NCBI GenBank assembly: GCA_002298165.1
Contig: DBMI01000028.1
Location: 134,056 to 198,055 of the forward strand
DNA: 64,000 nucleotides
Direction of reading: 5' to 3'
Origin: Desulfarculales bacterium UBA702
GTDB lineage: Bacteria; Desulfobacterota; Syntrophobacteria; Syntrophobacterales; Syntrophobacteraceae
Positions 27,031-36,044 of this stretch are shown here, piece after piece. Position numbers and translations under genes: made by a program. A model generated the notes under the pieces. That model was not told the DNA's origin and ran no database searches. It saw nothing but the letters and a program-made list of their open reading frames with translations. Numbering within the stretch: the stretch's first letter is position 1; each line of letters opens with the position of its first letter.

Positions 27031-28386
27031 ATGGAAAATGCAAACTTCGTTTCGACCACAAACGGATGCAAGCTGTGCAAACCCCTGGGCGCATGCATTG
27101 CTTTCCGGGGAATCGAGGGCGCAATTCCCATGCTGCACGGGTCACAGGGCTGCGCGACATATATGCGGCGATACATCATCAGCCATTTCAGGGAGCCGGT
27201 GGATATAGCATCGTCCTCCCTCGGCGAAAAGCATGCCATCTACGGTGGAGGCCCTAACCTGAAACAGGGACTCAAAAACGTTATGACCAAGTTCGGGGCA
27301 GGCCTCATTGGCGTTGCAACCACATGCCTGACGGAAACGATCGGTGACGACGTTCCAATGATCGTGCGTGAGTTCCGGCGTGAGATGCAAGGCGAAGGGG
27401 CGGAACTGCCCCCGCTTGTGACCGTGTCCACTCCCAGCTACTCCGGGACGCACATGGAAGGGTTCCACGCCGCGATAAAGGCGGTTGTCGAGCAGGTGTG
27501 CAGGGAGGGGGAGCGCAGGGAACTTATAAATATTCTGCCCGGCTTTCTCTCAACCGCCGATCTGCGCCACTTAAAAGAGATAGTAGATGATTTCGGACGC
27601 GAATGCGTGCTCCTTCCGGATTTTTCGGACACCCTGGACGGCCCTGCACTTGAAGACTACGAAAAGATCCCTGCGGGAGGGACGCCGGTTGCCGATATCG
27701 AGCGCATGGGAAGCGGCGCGGCAACCATCGAGTTCGGACGAACCCTGACCGGGAATGACAGCGCGGGCGTGCAGCTAAACGACCGCTTTGGAGTGCGTTT
27801 ACACCAGTTGGGCACACCGATAGGCATTCGTGAAACCGATGCTTTCTTTGAGACTCTTTCGACTGTTACGGCAAAGCCCGTTCCCGAAAAGCACGAACGG
27901 GAAAAAGGCCGCCTCGTCGACGCTTACGTGGATGCGCACAAGTATCTTTTTGCTAAAAGGGCCGTTGTTTACGGTGAAGAAGATCTTGTCATAGCCTTGG
28001 CATCCTTCCTGGTGGAAGTTGGTATAAAGCCTGTCCTGTGCGCCTCTGGCGGCCGTAGCGGCCGTTTTAAATCTTGTATTGAACTGGTGACGGCCGGCTT
28101 TACCGACCTCCCGATCGTTGAGGAAGGCGCGGATTTCAAGAAAATTGAGGAGCTTTGCGAAGGTTTGGAGCCGGATATCATCGTCGGGCACAGCAAAGGC
28201 TACACGCTTTCAAGAAAGCTTGGAATTCCGTTGGTCCGGGTCGGGTTCCCGATCCACGATCGCTTCGGCGGGCAAAGGACACTTCACATCGGATACCGGG
28301 GAACCCAGACGCTCCTCGACCGAATCGTCAACGCCATCCTGGAAAAATCCCAGGACGAATCGCCCGTAGGCTATGCATATTTGTAA
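27031..28386 (+). CDS. nifN: FeMo-cofactor scaffold protein NifN
   Basis: This 451-residue NifK paralogue is the NifE partner. It keeps the NifK-like cysteine in LCKPLGAC, SQGCATYMRRY, TTCLTETIGDD and STPSYSGTH, and ends with a NifK-like FPIHDRFGGQ section. It starts 1 bp after the nifE stop, so the two chains are made in equal amounts. No fusion to NifB or NifX is seen. Confidence 0.96.
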   Translation: MENANFVSTTNGCKLCKPLGACIAFRGIEGAIPMLHGSQGCATYMRRYIISHFREPVDIASSSLGEKHAIYGGGPNLKQGLKNVMTKFGAGLIGVATTCLTETIGDDVPMIVREFRREMQGEGAELPPLVTVSTPSYSGTHMEGFHAAIKAVVEQVCREGERRELINILPGFLSTADLRHLKEIVDDFGRECVLLPDFSDTLDGPALEDYEKIPAGGTPVADIERMGSGAATIEFGRTLTGNDSAGVQLNDRFGVRLHQLGTPIGIRETDAFFETLSTVTAKPVPEKHEREKGRLVDAYVDAHKYLFAKRAVVYGEEDLVIALASFLVEVGIKPVLCASGGRSGRFKSCIELVTAGFTDLPIVEEGADFKKIEELCEGLEPDIIVGHSKGYTLSRKLGIPLVRVGFPIHDRFGGQRTLHIGYRGTQTLLDRIVNAILEKSQDESPVGYAYL

Positions 28387-28424
28387 CAACCTGGTCCATC
28401 CAGGTGAAGGAAAGGATTTCGAAC

Positions 28425-29696
28425 ATGAGCGCGCTGAGATCTCTCGACCGACATCCCTGTTTCAACGCAGGGGCAAAAGGCTCTTATGGGCGGGTTCACC
28501 TGCCGGTAGCGCCCCACTGCAACATCCGCTGCAATTACTGCAATCGCAAATTCGACTGCGTAAACGAAAGCCGGCCTGGAGTTTCGAGCGCGATCCTTTC
28601 CCCGAAGCAGGCACTCGTCTACACTGAAAAAGTGCTCGAAAAGGAACCGAGAATTTCGGTTGCAGGAATCGCCGGGCCGGGAGATCCATTCGCAAATCCT
28701 CTGGAGACTCTCGAGACCATGCGCCTCATCAGGAAACGGTTTCCCGAAATGTTGCTTTGCCTTTCCACCAACGGGCTGGGTCTTGCCCCATACCTCGATG
28801 AAGTGGCCGAACTGGGAGTATCTCACGTTACCCTGACAGTGAACGCCGTCGATCCGGAAATAGGCGCCGCGATCTACAACTGGGTCAGGGACGGCAAGGT
28901 GATCTATCGCGGCGTCCGGGGGGCCGAACTGATGCTCTCAAGGCAATTGGCGGCTATAGAGGGGCTTAAGAAGCACGGGATTACTGTCAAAGTCAATACG
29001 ATCATCGTTCCTTCCATAAACGACCATCACGTCGAAGAAGTAGCACGGACCGTAGCGGGTCTCGGTGTCGATCTGCTCAACTGTATGCCGATGTATCCGA
29101 ACAGGGATACGGTCTTTGAGAAAATTCCGGAACCGGGAAGGGAGATGATGGACGAAGTTCGTGCAAAGGCGGAGAAATACCTGCCCCAAATGCGGCATTG
29201 CACCCGGTGCCGGGCCGATGCGGTCGGACTTCTGGGAGAGGACAGAAGCATGGAACTGCATGGCTGCTTGAACGCATGCGCAAGCCTGCCCAAGGACCTG
29301 GCCGACAGGCCCTACGTTGCGGTGGCCACCAGGGAAGGCTTGCTGGTAAACCTGCATCTCGGCGAAGCGGTGAAATTTCAGATATGGTCGAAGACAGAGG
29401 ACGGATATGCCTGTATTGATGAGAGGGACGCCCCGGAACCGGGGGGAGGTCCGAAAAGATGGGGGCTCCTTGCAAAAATCCTTCGTGATTGCCGGGCCGT
29501 GCTTGTGGCCGGTGTGGGTGATACGCCCAAAGAGATCCTGTCAGCAGCCGGAATCGATGCGGTGGAAATGAACGGGTTTATAGAACTGGGGCTCGAAGCC
29601 GTCTATTCCGGCCGGGGAGCAAAAGAGTTTAAAGTGCGAAGAGCCGGCGGCTGCGCCAGGGGAGCTGGTTGCAGTGGAAACGGGGAAGGTTGTTGA
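28425..29696 (+). CDS. nifB: FeMo-cofactor maturase NifB (radical SAM)
   Basis: The 423-residue enzyme fuses two [4Fe-4S] clusters with a central carbide into NifB-co. Radical SAM cysteines are Cys32, Cys36 and Cys39 (CNIRCNYC), with the accessory-cluster Cys12 in RHPCFN and a CTRCRADAVG cluster site near 250. A NifX/NafY-like cofactor-carrying domain (about 285-400) follows, so this is the long NifB form. It ends in a short Cys/Gly-rich tail (GCARGAGCSGNGEGC) that is not common. ATG 28425 with AAGGA upstream is chosen. It closes the first nif operon. Confidence 0.97.
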   Translation: MSALRSLDRHPCFNAGAKGSYGRVHLPVAPHCNIRCNYCNRKFDCVNESRPGVSSAILSPKQALVYTEKVLEKEPRISVAGIAGPGDPFANPLETLETMRLIRKRFPEMLLCLSTNGLGLAPYLDEVAELGVSHVTLTVNAVDPEIGAAIYNWVRDGKVIYRGVRGAELMLSRQLAAIEGLKKHGITVKVNTIIVPSINDHHVEEVARTVAGLGVDLLNCMPMYPNRDTVFEKIPEPGREMMDEVRAKAEKYLPQMRHCTRCRADAVGLLGEDRSMELHGCLNACASLPKDLADRPYVAVATREGLLVNLHLGEAVKFQIWSKTEDGYACIDERDAPEPGGGPKRWGLLAKILRDCRAVLVAGVGDTPKEILSAAGIDAVEMNGFIELGLEAVYSGRGAKEFKVRRAGGCARGAGCSGNGEGC

Positions 29697-29725
29697 GGGG
29701 AAGGCTGTCAGGCTTTAGGATTTAG

Positions 29726-29919
29726 CAGGGTGTTGAAAAAGGATGGAGTTCCCCACTTCAGCGTTCAAATAATAAGGGCGTCATTCCCGCGAAGGCGGGA
29801 ATCCAGTGCCTTTACGGATTGTTGAGCATAGGCTGGATTCCCGCCTTCGCGGGAATGACGAAAATTTGCCCTCATCTGGGCACTCAATTCCCACTACGGG
29901 ATACTTTTTCAACACCCTG
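29726..29919. mobile_element. MITE-like element with 15-bp terminal inverted repeats
   Basis: CAGGGTGTTGAAAAA (29726-29740) and TTTTTCAACACCCTG (29905-29919) are perfect inverted repeats. Both ends are flanked by TTAG (29722-29725 and 29920-29923), which looks like a 4-bp target duplication. Inside, a second pair of inverted arms around CATTCCCGCGAAGGCGGGAAT (about 29780 and 29850) would form a long hairpin; this inner motif is dispersed in many proteobacterial genomes. The 194-bp element has no coding capacity and must be moved by a transposase elsewhere. Confidence 0.85.
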
Positions 29920-29923
29920 TTAG

Positions 29924-30276
29924 AACTGAAGGGGGGGGCGAGCGCATAAGCCTCCCCTCCTGGGCCATTTTACCTATAGACCTTCAATCTAAGCCCGGCT
30001 GGTTGGCAGGCGCATCGGAGCACAAAAGTCGCACAGGTTTTACAGGACTTCTTATTCCACCTATTCTAATCGTAATAAACTCTATCAAACTGGTACATTA
30101 ATGTTGCAAAGAAATATATGATACATTATTGTTTAATAATATGGCCTCCATTTGGAAAAATAGCCACTGTTTAACTGCGTTCAAACACAACTAAATGCCT
30201 TCGAAAGCCTTACCTGAAGCCAATTCCAAGGATTTTACCGGTCAAGAACTCTCAATTGGACCTGGTGGCATGATAA
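29924..30276. other. Spacer upstream of nifA, no gene seen
   Basis: This 350-bp stretch follows the MITE and holds the nifA leader. It is AT-rich from 30040 to 30190, as promoter regions often are. I found neither a sigma-54 site nor a clear -35/-10 pair. Short open frames here (for example from 30195) are shadows. Confidence 0.5.
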
Positions 30277-31836
30277 ATGATTATCCAGTTTCCCATGGAA
30301 ACGAATCTACGCGAAACAGAACTGAATGTGCTTTACGAAACGTGCCGGGTTATCGGACAGGCGTTGAAGCTCGACCAGGCTCTGGAGACCATTCTCGGGG
30401 TCCTTTCCGCCTCCCTGGCCATGAAGCGGGCTACTATCACTCTCATAGACGAGGAGACAGGATACCTCATTATTCGCGCCTCACATGGTCTTAGCCAGGC
30501 GGAGAGAAGACGGGGCATTTACCGTCAGGACGAAGGTGTAACCGGGCTCATTTTCCAGACGGCGCAGCCCTACGTCGTTCCGGACATCAGCAAAGAGCCG
30601 CTATTTCTTAATAAAACCAGGTCGCGGCCGATCCTCAAGGAATCCATAACGTTTTTGGGCGTGCCGATTTTGTTGTACGGAAAAGCAATAGGGGTGCTGC
30701 ATGTGGACCGGCTTTTCGGCAATGAAATTCCTTACGAGGAGGATATTCGCCTTCTTTCGATCGTGGCGACCCTGATAGCGCAGTTCGTGAGCCTGAATCG
30801 CCAGGTAAAGCGCCGCGAGCAAAAACTGCGGCAAGACTGCTCCTTGCCGGGCACAATGGGAGCGGACGTTCAGGCCGGGCTTTTCATGGTCGGAAAAAGT
30901 CCGTGCATGCGCTTTGTACAGCAGCAGATCCGCAAGGTTGCCCCGAGCAAGGCATCGGTGCTCCTTTTTGGAGAGTCGGGAACCGGCAAGACCCTGGTTG
31001 CCAAGATCATCCACGAAATGAGCAACCGGGCGAGGATGCCGTTTGTGAAGATCAATTGCGCCGCGTTGCCGGAAAACCTGCTTGAATCCGAACTTTTCGG
31101 GTACGAGAAGGGCGCGTTCACGGGAGCGATGAAGTCTAAGATGGGAAGGGTCGAAGAGGCTGACGGCGGAACGATATTCCTCGATGAAGTGGGAGAGCTG
31201 CCTTTGCCTTTGCAGGCGAAGCTATTGAGATTCATCCAGGAAAAAGAATTCGAAAGGCTCGGGGGTATGAAAACGCACAAGGTCGACGTCCGGGTGGTCG
31301 CGGCGACCAATCGTGACCTTGCCGCCGCTGTTGCGGAAGGGCTCTTTCGGGAAGACCTCTTTTATCGCCTGAACGTATTTCCCTTACGTGTGCCGGCTCT
31401 GCGGGAACGAAAGGAGGATATTCCTGAGCTTCTGAGCCATTTCGTGGAAAGGATTTCTCATGAGTACGGCAGGAGCGTCGGTATTTCGACGAACGCAATA
31501 GTCCGGTTCACGAATTACGACTGGCCGGGCAACGTGCGCGAAATGGAAAACCTGATAGAGAGACTTGTCATCATGGCCGATGAAGAAGAAATCGACACGG
31601 CCATCCTGCCCATATATCTCGGTAAGTCGGAGGACGTCTACGAACAGACTCCCTCTTTATCGCGTATAGAAGAGATCGAGCAGAAGGAAATCCTGAGCGC
31701 CCTCGAGCGCAATTCCTGGAACCAGACGCGAACGGCTAAAAATCTCGGGATAACCCTCAGGCAGATAGGTTATCGAATCAAAAAATTCGGCCTCGAAAAG
31801 ATCGTCGAAGACCACAAAAGAGGAGCATCGGCATGA
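30277..31836 (+). CDS. nifA: NifA-type sigma-54-dependent transcriptional activator
   Basis: The 519-residue enhancer-binding protein has a GAF domain (about 18-165), a AAA+ domain (about 205-430) and a Fis-type helix-turn-helix (about 470-510, NQTRTAKNLGITLRQIGYR). Walker A GESGTGKT begins near 232, and the sigma-54 contact loop GAFTGA near 279. The layout and the nif context make it the activator of the 20186 promoter. The linker before the helix-turn-helix has no cysteine pair like the oxygen-sensing rhizobial NifA. ATG 30277 is used; ATG 30295 is an alternative. The stop overlaps the next start by 4 bp. Confidence 0.93.
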   Translation: MIIQFPMETNLRETELNVLYETCRVIGQALKLDQALETILGVLSASLAMKRATITLIDEETGYLIIRASHGLSQAERRRGIYRQDEGVTGLIFQTAQPYVVPDISKEPLFLNKTRSRPILKESITFLGVPILLYGKAIGVLHVDRLFGNEIPYEEDIRLLSIVATLIAQFVSLNRQVKRREQKLRQDCSLPGTMGADVQAGLFMVGKSPCMRFVQQQIRKVAPSKASVLLFGESGTGKTLVAKIIHEMSNRARMPFVKINCAALPENLLESELFGYEKGAFTGAMKSKMGRVEEADGGTIFLDEVGELPLPLQAKLLRFIQEKEFERLGGMKTHKVDVRVVAATNRDLAAAVAEGLFREDLFYRLNVFPLRVPALRERKEDIPELLSHFVERISHEYGRSVGISTNAIVRFTNYDWPGNVREMENLIERLVIMADEEEIDTAILPIYLGKSEDVYEQTPSLSRIEEIEQKEILSALERNSWNQTRTAKNLGITLRQIGYRIKKFGLEKIVEDHKRGASA

Positions 31837-32873
31837 AATCATATGCTCTTGTCGATTCGTCCGAGCCGAACCTGATGCGTGACATCTTTCCTTACTCGAT
31901 GCCGCCCCGCGTAAGATTCGACCACCGGCTGTTCGCTCCCTCGCCGCCCGAAGAAAGCTATATTACCGATTCCACGTTCCGTGACGGCCAGCAGGCAAGA
32001 CCGCCGTTCACGCTGCGGCAGGCGGGAGAATTATTCGATGAACTTCACAGGCTCTCGGGGCCAGGCGGTGTAATACACCATGCGGAGTTCTTCCTGTACA
32101 CGCGGATGGACAGGGAAATAATGGACCTGTGCCGCTCGCGCAACTATGCCTGGCCCTACGTGACCGGCTGGATTCGCGCCTGCGAAAGGGACCTCAAACT
32201 CGCAATAGAGGCAAGGGTGCCCGAGACCGGAATTCTTACGTCTGTCTCCGACTACCATATCTATCTCAAACTTGGCTCGACGCGAAAAAAGATTTCAGAG
32301 CGGTACCTGCGGGTCGTGCGCACGGCGCTGGACGCCGGAATTATTCCCAGGTGCGGATTTGAAGATATTACAAGGGCCGACATTTACGGGTTTTGCGTCC
32401 CATTTGCTGTGGAGTTAATGAAATTGCGGGAAGAAAGTGGCATGGACATAAAGGTAAGGCTATGCGACACGCTGGGTCTAGGCGTCAGCTATCCTGGCGC
32501 AGCATTGCCCAGAGGCATTCCTGCGCTGGTGAATGCTTTTACGCGGGATGCGGGCGTTCCTTCCCATCTGCTCGAATGGCACGGGCACAATGATTTCCAC
32601 AAGGCCCTGGTAAATTCTGGTACGGCATGGCTTTATGGCTGCGGCGGTGTAAACGGCACGCTCTATGGGCTGGGAGAGAGGACTGGCAATGCATCCATAC
32701 AGGAATTGCTGGTGGAAAGAGAGATGCTGGAAGGAATCGCTTCGAAGTTTCGGGAGTGTGAGGCCTCCGGGACACGGAAGTCGGGTGGAGAGGGCTGCGG
32801 GGCAATTCCTGGCCAGGATTATTGGAAAACACTCCCCTTCCCCCCACAATGGGGACTTGTAGGTTATCAGTAA
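31833..32873 (+). CDS. Homocitrate / Re-citrate synthase-family protein, C-terminally short (NifV-like)
   Basis: The 346-residue protein has the DRE-TIM barrel of acetyl-CoA-dependent acyltransferases: DSTFRDGQQ at about 46-54, the EFFLY strand, and EWHGHNDFHKALVN with the metal-binding His-x-His at about 249-252. The wording of these motifs is closest to the Re-citrate synthase/homocitrate synthase group as I remember it. Relatives are about 100 residues longer, while this one ends soon after the barrel with an unrelated tail; the following 38 bp before modB leave no room for a frameshifted remainder. Coupling to nifA by an ATGA overlap suggests it supplies homocitrate for FeMo-cofactor (inference). 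No other nifV is in the window. Confidence 0.75.
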   Translation: MKSYALVDSSEPNLMRDIFPYSMPPRVRFDHRLFAPSPPEESYITDSTFRDGQQARPPFTLRQAGELFDELHRLSGPGGVIHHAEFFLYTRMDREIMDLCRSRNYAWPYVTGWIRACERDLKLAIEARVPETGILTSVSDYHIYLKLGSTRKKISERYLRVVRTALDAGIIPRCGFEDITRADIYGFCVPFAVELMKLREESGMDIKVRLCDTLGLGVSYPGAALPRGIPALVNAFTRDAGVPSHLLEWHGHNDFHKALVNSGTAWLYGCGGVNGTLYGLGERTGNASIQELLVEREMLEGIASKFRECEASGTRKSGGEGCGAIPGQDYWKTLPFPPQWGLVGYQ

Positions 32874-32911
32874 GAAAACAATTGGTCTGATATGACTCTG
32901 AGAAGACTTGC

Positions 32912-33616
32912 ATGGATTTACTAAATACCGTTCTCAGTTCAAAAATTACGACGCCTCTTTGGATGTCGCTCAAGGTTGCAGGAGTTGCGACCGTCTGTGC
33001 GACATTGTGCGGGGTTATCGCTGCGTGGGTGATAACCCGGTTTAAATTTCCCGGACGTGAGTGGCTGGACTCGCTTCTGGCTCTTCCCCTGGTGCTGCCC
33101 CCGACAGTAATTGGCTATTACCTTCTGGTTCTGGTGGGCCGGAACAGCATGATCGGATCCCGTCTTCACAGTACTTTTGGCATTTCCCTGGTGTTCACCT
33201 GGCAAGGGGCTGTTCTGGCGGCCGCACTCGTTTCGTTTCCCCTCGTTTATAAGTCTGCACGGACGGCTTTTGAAGAGATCGATCCCAGGTTTGAGAACGC
33301 CGCACGCACTCTGGGTTTATCCGAAATCGGCGTGTTCTTTCGCATCTCTTTTCCTCTTGCTTGGCGGGGGATTCTTGCCGGAACTATGCTGGCATTCGCA
33401 CGAGCCATGGGGGAATTTGGGGCGACGCTTATGATTGCCGGCAATCTGCCCGGCAAAACACAAACTCTTTCCCTTGCGGTATACGATGCCGTGCAGGCGG
33501 GGAACGACGGTCTTGCCGCCGCATTGGTGGTGATAACGTCTGTTGTATGCATTGTGGTTCTCGTTTCTTCGGGGAAGATGCTCAAAACGAGTTACTTAAA
33601 GGAGGCTGACCGGTGA
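32912..33616 (+). CDS. modB: Molybdate ABC transporter permease
   Basis: The 234-residue permease has five to six membrane helices and the EAA-type coupling motif EFGATLMIAGNLPGKTQTL at about 168-186, nearly invariant in ModB. It starts 38 bp after the NifV-like gene and overlaps modA by 4 bp. The gene order B-A-C is unusual; A-B-C is the norm. Being in the nifA unit, it ties molybdate uptake to nitrogen fixation. Confidence 0.94.
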   Translation: MDLLNTVLSSKITTPLWMSLKVAGVATVCATLCGVIAAWVITRFKFPGREWLDSLLALPLVLPPTVIGYYLLVLVGRNSMIGSRLHSTFGISLVFTWQGAVLAAALVSFPLVYKSARTAFEEIDPRFENAARTLGLSEIGVFFRISFPLAWRGILAGTMLAFARAMGEFGATLMIAGNLPGKTQTLSLAVYDAVQAGNDGLAAALVVITSVVCIVVLVSSGKMLKTSYLKEADR

Positions 33617-34383
33617 GGCTCAGGTCATCTTTTCTTGCGGCACTTCTTTGCACTTTGATTCTCTTGACCTCGAACGTCGAATCGACATCTGCCGAGCAGG
33701 AATTGACCGTCTCCGCGGCCGCCAGCCTTACCAACGCTTTTGGCGAGCTGGGGAGAAAGTTCGAGAGTTCCAATACGGGCTGCAAGGTTATTTTCAATTT
33801 TAGCGCGTCAGGGGCACTTCTTCAGCAAATCGATAAGGGCGCCCCAGTGGACGTCTTCGCATCGGCCGACCAGAAGACAATGGACAAGGCAGTGGAGAAG
33901 GAGCTGATCCTTTCCGGGACGTGCAGGGATTTCGTCGGCAATGAGTTGACCCTGATTCTCCCGGTTGAGGGCAAAACCAGGATTGATGCCTTAGAGGACC
34001 TCAACTCGAAAGAAATCTGCAAAATCGCCATTGGAAATCCTGAAACGGTCCCCGCAGGCCGCTATGCTCAGGATGTCCTCACGAAAAAAGGCCTTTGGGA
34101 AGGGCTTAAACCCAAGTTCATCTTCGGGGAGTCGGTACGGCAGGCGCTCGATTATGTCAGTCGCGGCGAAGTGGATGCCGGATTTGTTTTTTCAACGGAT
34201 GCCGCGGTCGCAAAGGATAAGGTCAGAATGGCTCTGGAAGCCAAAGAGCACCAGCCAATCACTTATCAGATCGGTGTTGTGGCTTCCTCGGAAAACAAGG
34301 ATTTGGCCCAGAGCTTTGTTGATTTTGTATTAAGCTCCGCAGGCCGGGAAATCCTTATAAAATACGGTTTTAAGGAACCCTGA
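33613..34383 (+). CDS. modA: Molybdate-binding periplasmic protein
   Basis: The 256-residue protein has a signal peptide (about 1-27, ending STSAEQ) and then the ModA start ELTVSAAASLTNAFGEL with the oxyanion-binding serines. FNFSASGALLQQIDKGAPVDVFASAD and FVFSTDA are further family marks. GTG 33613 is preceded by AAGGAGG. It overlaps modB by 4 bp and modC by 1 bp, so the three are co-translated. Confidence 0.95.
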   Translation: MRLRSSFLAALLCTLILLTSNVESTSAEQELTVSAAASLTNAFGELGRKFESSNTGCKVIFNFSASGALLQQIDKGAPVDVFASADQKTMDKAVEKELILSGTCRDFVGNELTLILPVEGKTRIDALEDLNSKEICKIAIGNPETVPAGRYAQDVLTKKGLWEGLKPKFIFGESVRQALDYVSRGEVDAGFVFSTDAAVAKDKVRMALEAKEHQPITYQIGVVASSENKDLAQSFVDFVLSSAGREILIKYGFKEP

Positions 34384-35165
34384 TGATAGCCGTTGACATA
34401 GAGAAAAGAGTTCAGTCCAGAGGAAGAAGCTTCAATTTAAAAGCGGCGTTTCGTTCCGATGAACAGTTTGTCATCCTCTTTGGACCTTCCGGCGCTGGGA
34501 AGACGCTCACCCTTCAAGCCATCGCTGGACTTTTGACTCCCGACGCGGGCACAATCTCAATTGGGGACCGCCTGCTTTTCGATGCAAAAAGGGGCGTCAA
34601 TGTACAGCCTCAGTGCCGTAATATCGGCTATGTGTTCCAGGACTTCGCTCTTTTTCCCCACATGAGCGTCTTTGAGAATATCGGGTTCGGCCTGCCCAGG
34701 AAATGGTGGAGGCCCCTGTCTTCAGCCGATAAATCGAAGGTCCGGAAGCTCCTGGATATTTTTGAGATCACTAATCTTTCAGCATGCTTCCCAAATGATT
34801 TGTCCGGGGGGCAGCGCCAGCGTGTGGCTCTGGCTCGGGCATTGGTTCGAAATCCTGAACTGTTGCTTTTAGACGAGCCTTTTTCAGCCCTGGACACTTT
34901 GCTCCGGGTGAAGCTTCGTGAGGAACTTCTGGAGCTTCAGACAAGATTCAAGGTGCCTGTTGTAATGATTACTCATGACCCGGAAGACATCCGAGCCTTT
35001 GCCCAGACACTGATTACATATGATGAAGGAAGAGTGTGCAAGGTGGACTATTTTCTCAAAGCGACTGTGGCCAAACCACATGATACTGCCGATCGATCAC
35101 CCCCTGACCCGCCCCACACGATCCCAAGCCATGGAGTACACCGTGGACAAATCTGGTGTGCTTAA
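34383..35165 (+). CDS. modC: Molybdate ABC transporter ATPase, short form without MOP/TOBE domain
   Basis: The 260-residue ATPase has Walker A GPSGAGKT (about 35-42), Q-loop VFQDFALFPHMS, signature LSGGQRQRVALARAL, Walker B LLLLDEPFSALD and the switch histidine in ITHDPED. Classical ModC adds a C-terminal molybdate-binding MOP/TOBE domain of about 100 residues. Here the chain stops after the ATPase fold and ends in a Pro/His-rich tail (about 225-260) without family likeness. Other short ModC proteins exist, so function is still likely. Confidence 0.9.
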   Translation: MIAVDIEKRVQSRGRSFNLKAAFRSDEQFVILFGPSGAGKTLTLQAIAGLLTPDAGTISIGDRLLFDAKRGVNVQPQCRNIGYVFQDFALFPHMSVFENIGFGLPRKWWRPLSSADKSKVRKLLDIFEITNLSACFPNDLSGGQRQRVALARALVRNPELLLLDEPFSALDTLLRVKLREELLELQTRFKVPVVMITHDPEDIRAFAQTLITYDEGRVCKVDYFLKATVAKPHDTADRSPPDPPHTIPSHGVHRGQIWCA

Positions 35166-35495
35166 CGGCGAATTTCATGCCGGAAAACTCCCCAGCGGCT
35201 GAGACCATATGGGATGCATTGGGCTTGGTGTGGATCGGGAAGCACACTGGGTTTTCCAAGGGGTATTCCATGACTTCCGAACATGTGGGTCAAAATGGTT
35301 TCGATTAGGAAGCACACAGATTTGCATTAGCAGATGCCGGTCAGGCTAATCCCTCCTGTGCTCCGCTCCCCCGGCAACAAAAAGACGTTGCCTGGGCCAC
35401 CCGCGAATGCACATAACTTGACAGCCTTCAATGGATGCTTAACAAAAAACCTCAAAAAACGCTTTCCAATCACTCAATCACCGCGAGGAAATCCG
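35166..35495. other. 330-bp spacer after modC, no gene seen
   Basis: The only structure noticed is a loose repeat of GATCGGGAAGCACAC near 35236 and GATTAGGAAGCACACAG near 35305. No terminator-like hairpin with a T run is seen, and the promoter of the next gene could not be placed. Confidence 0.4.
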
Positions 35496-35981
35496 ATGAA
35501 ACAGTTTTTCATGTCATTGACATTACTTATGCTCGCCTCTTTGTTATGCCTGCCGGCATTCGGCACGACAGCTCCAGCGGCTGAGGCCCCCCAGCAGCAT
35601 GCTCACGAAGGCCACGCCATGGCCGCCAATGACAAGGATTTCCCGAAGCTGGCGCAACCGGGAGAAAAAGTGCCTCTCGGCGCGGACCACTATTTCACCT
35701 ACGGCTTCACCAAGCAGCCTAAACTGGGCACGGCTATCATGAAGGTAGAGATATTCACGCAGGCCGGGAAGCCGGATGCTTCTTTTGTCGTCAAGGGGTC
35801 CATGGACATGCCGTCCATGAGAGGAATGCACAGCACCGGGGCGAAGGAGTTCAGTATTTCGAAGAACGGCGCTTACCTGCTTCCCGCGGAAGTCGCCATG
35901 CCTGGTGACTGGGAATTCAGGTTTACGTTCGAAAAGGATGGCAAGACGGTGTTCCGGGGAGCCTACCTGTTTGATATCTGA
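35496..35981 (+). CDS. Secreted YtkA/FixH-like domain protein
   Basis: The 161-residue protein has a clear signal peptide (about 1-25) and a His-rich patch (QQHAHEGHAM) that could bind metal. The beta-sandwich that follows contains SMDMPSMRGMHSTG and ends PGDWEFRFTFEKDGKTVFRG. The pattern of paired Met and His around MPSMRGMH is typical of YtkA-like and copper-handling modules. GAGGAAAT precedes ATG 35496. An exact role is unknown; copper or heavy-metal binding in the periplasm is an inference. Confidence 0.75.
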   Translation: MKQFFMSLTLLMLASLLCLPAFGTTAPAAEAPQQHAHEGHAMAANDKDFPKLAQPGEKVPLGADHYFTYGFTKQPKLGTAIMKVEIFTQAGKPDASFVVKGSMDMPSMRGMHSTGAKEFSISKNGAYLLPAEVAMPGDWEFRFTFEKDGKTVFRGAYLFDI

Positions 35982-36044
35982 GAAATCATCATTGTGTAGC
36001 CAGGTCCCGGACACACTGTGAACCTCAGGGACTGGAGGGCGGGA

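Noticed and set aside
29770..29870. CRISPR repeat, suggested by the twice-occurring GGCGGGAAT motif
   Set aside because: The two copies are inverted, not direct, and only two exist; they are the inner arms of the MITE.
30195..30494. 99-codon frame overlapping the nifA start
   Set aside because: It overlaps the N-terminal GAF part of nifA in another frame and lacks protein-like composition.
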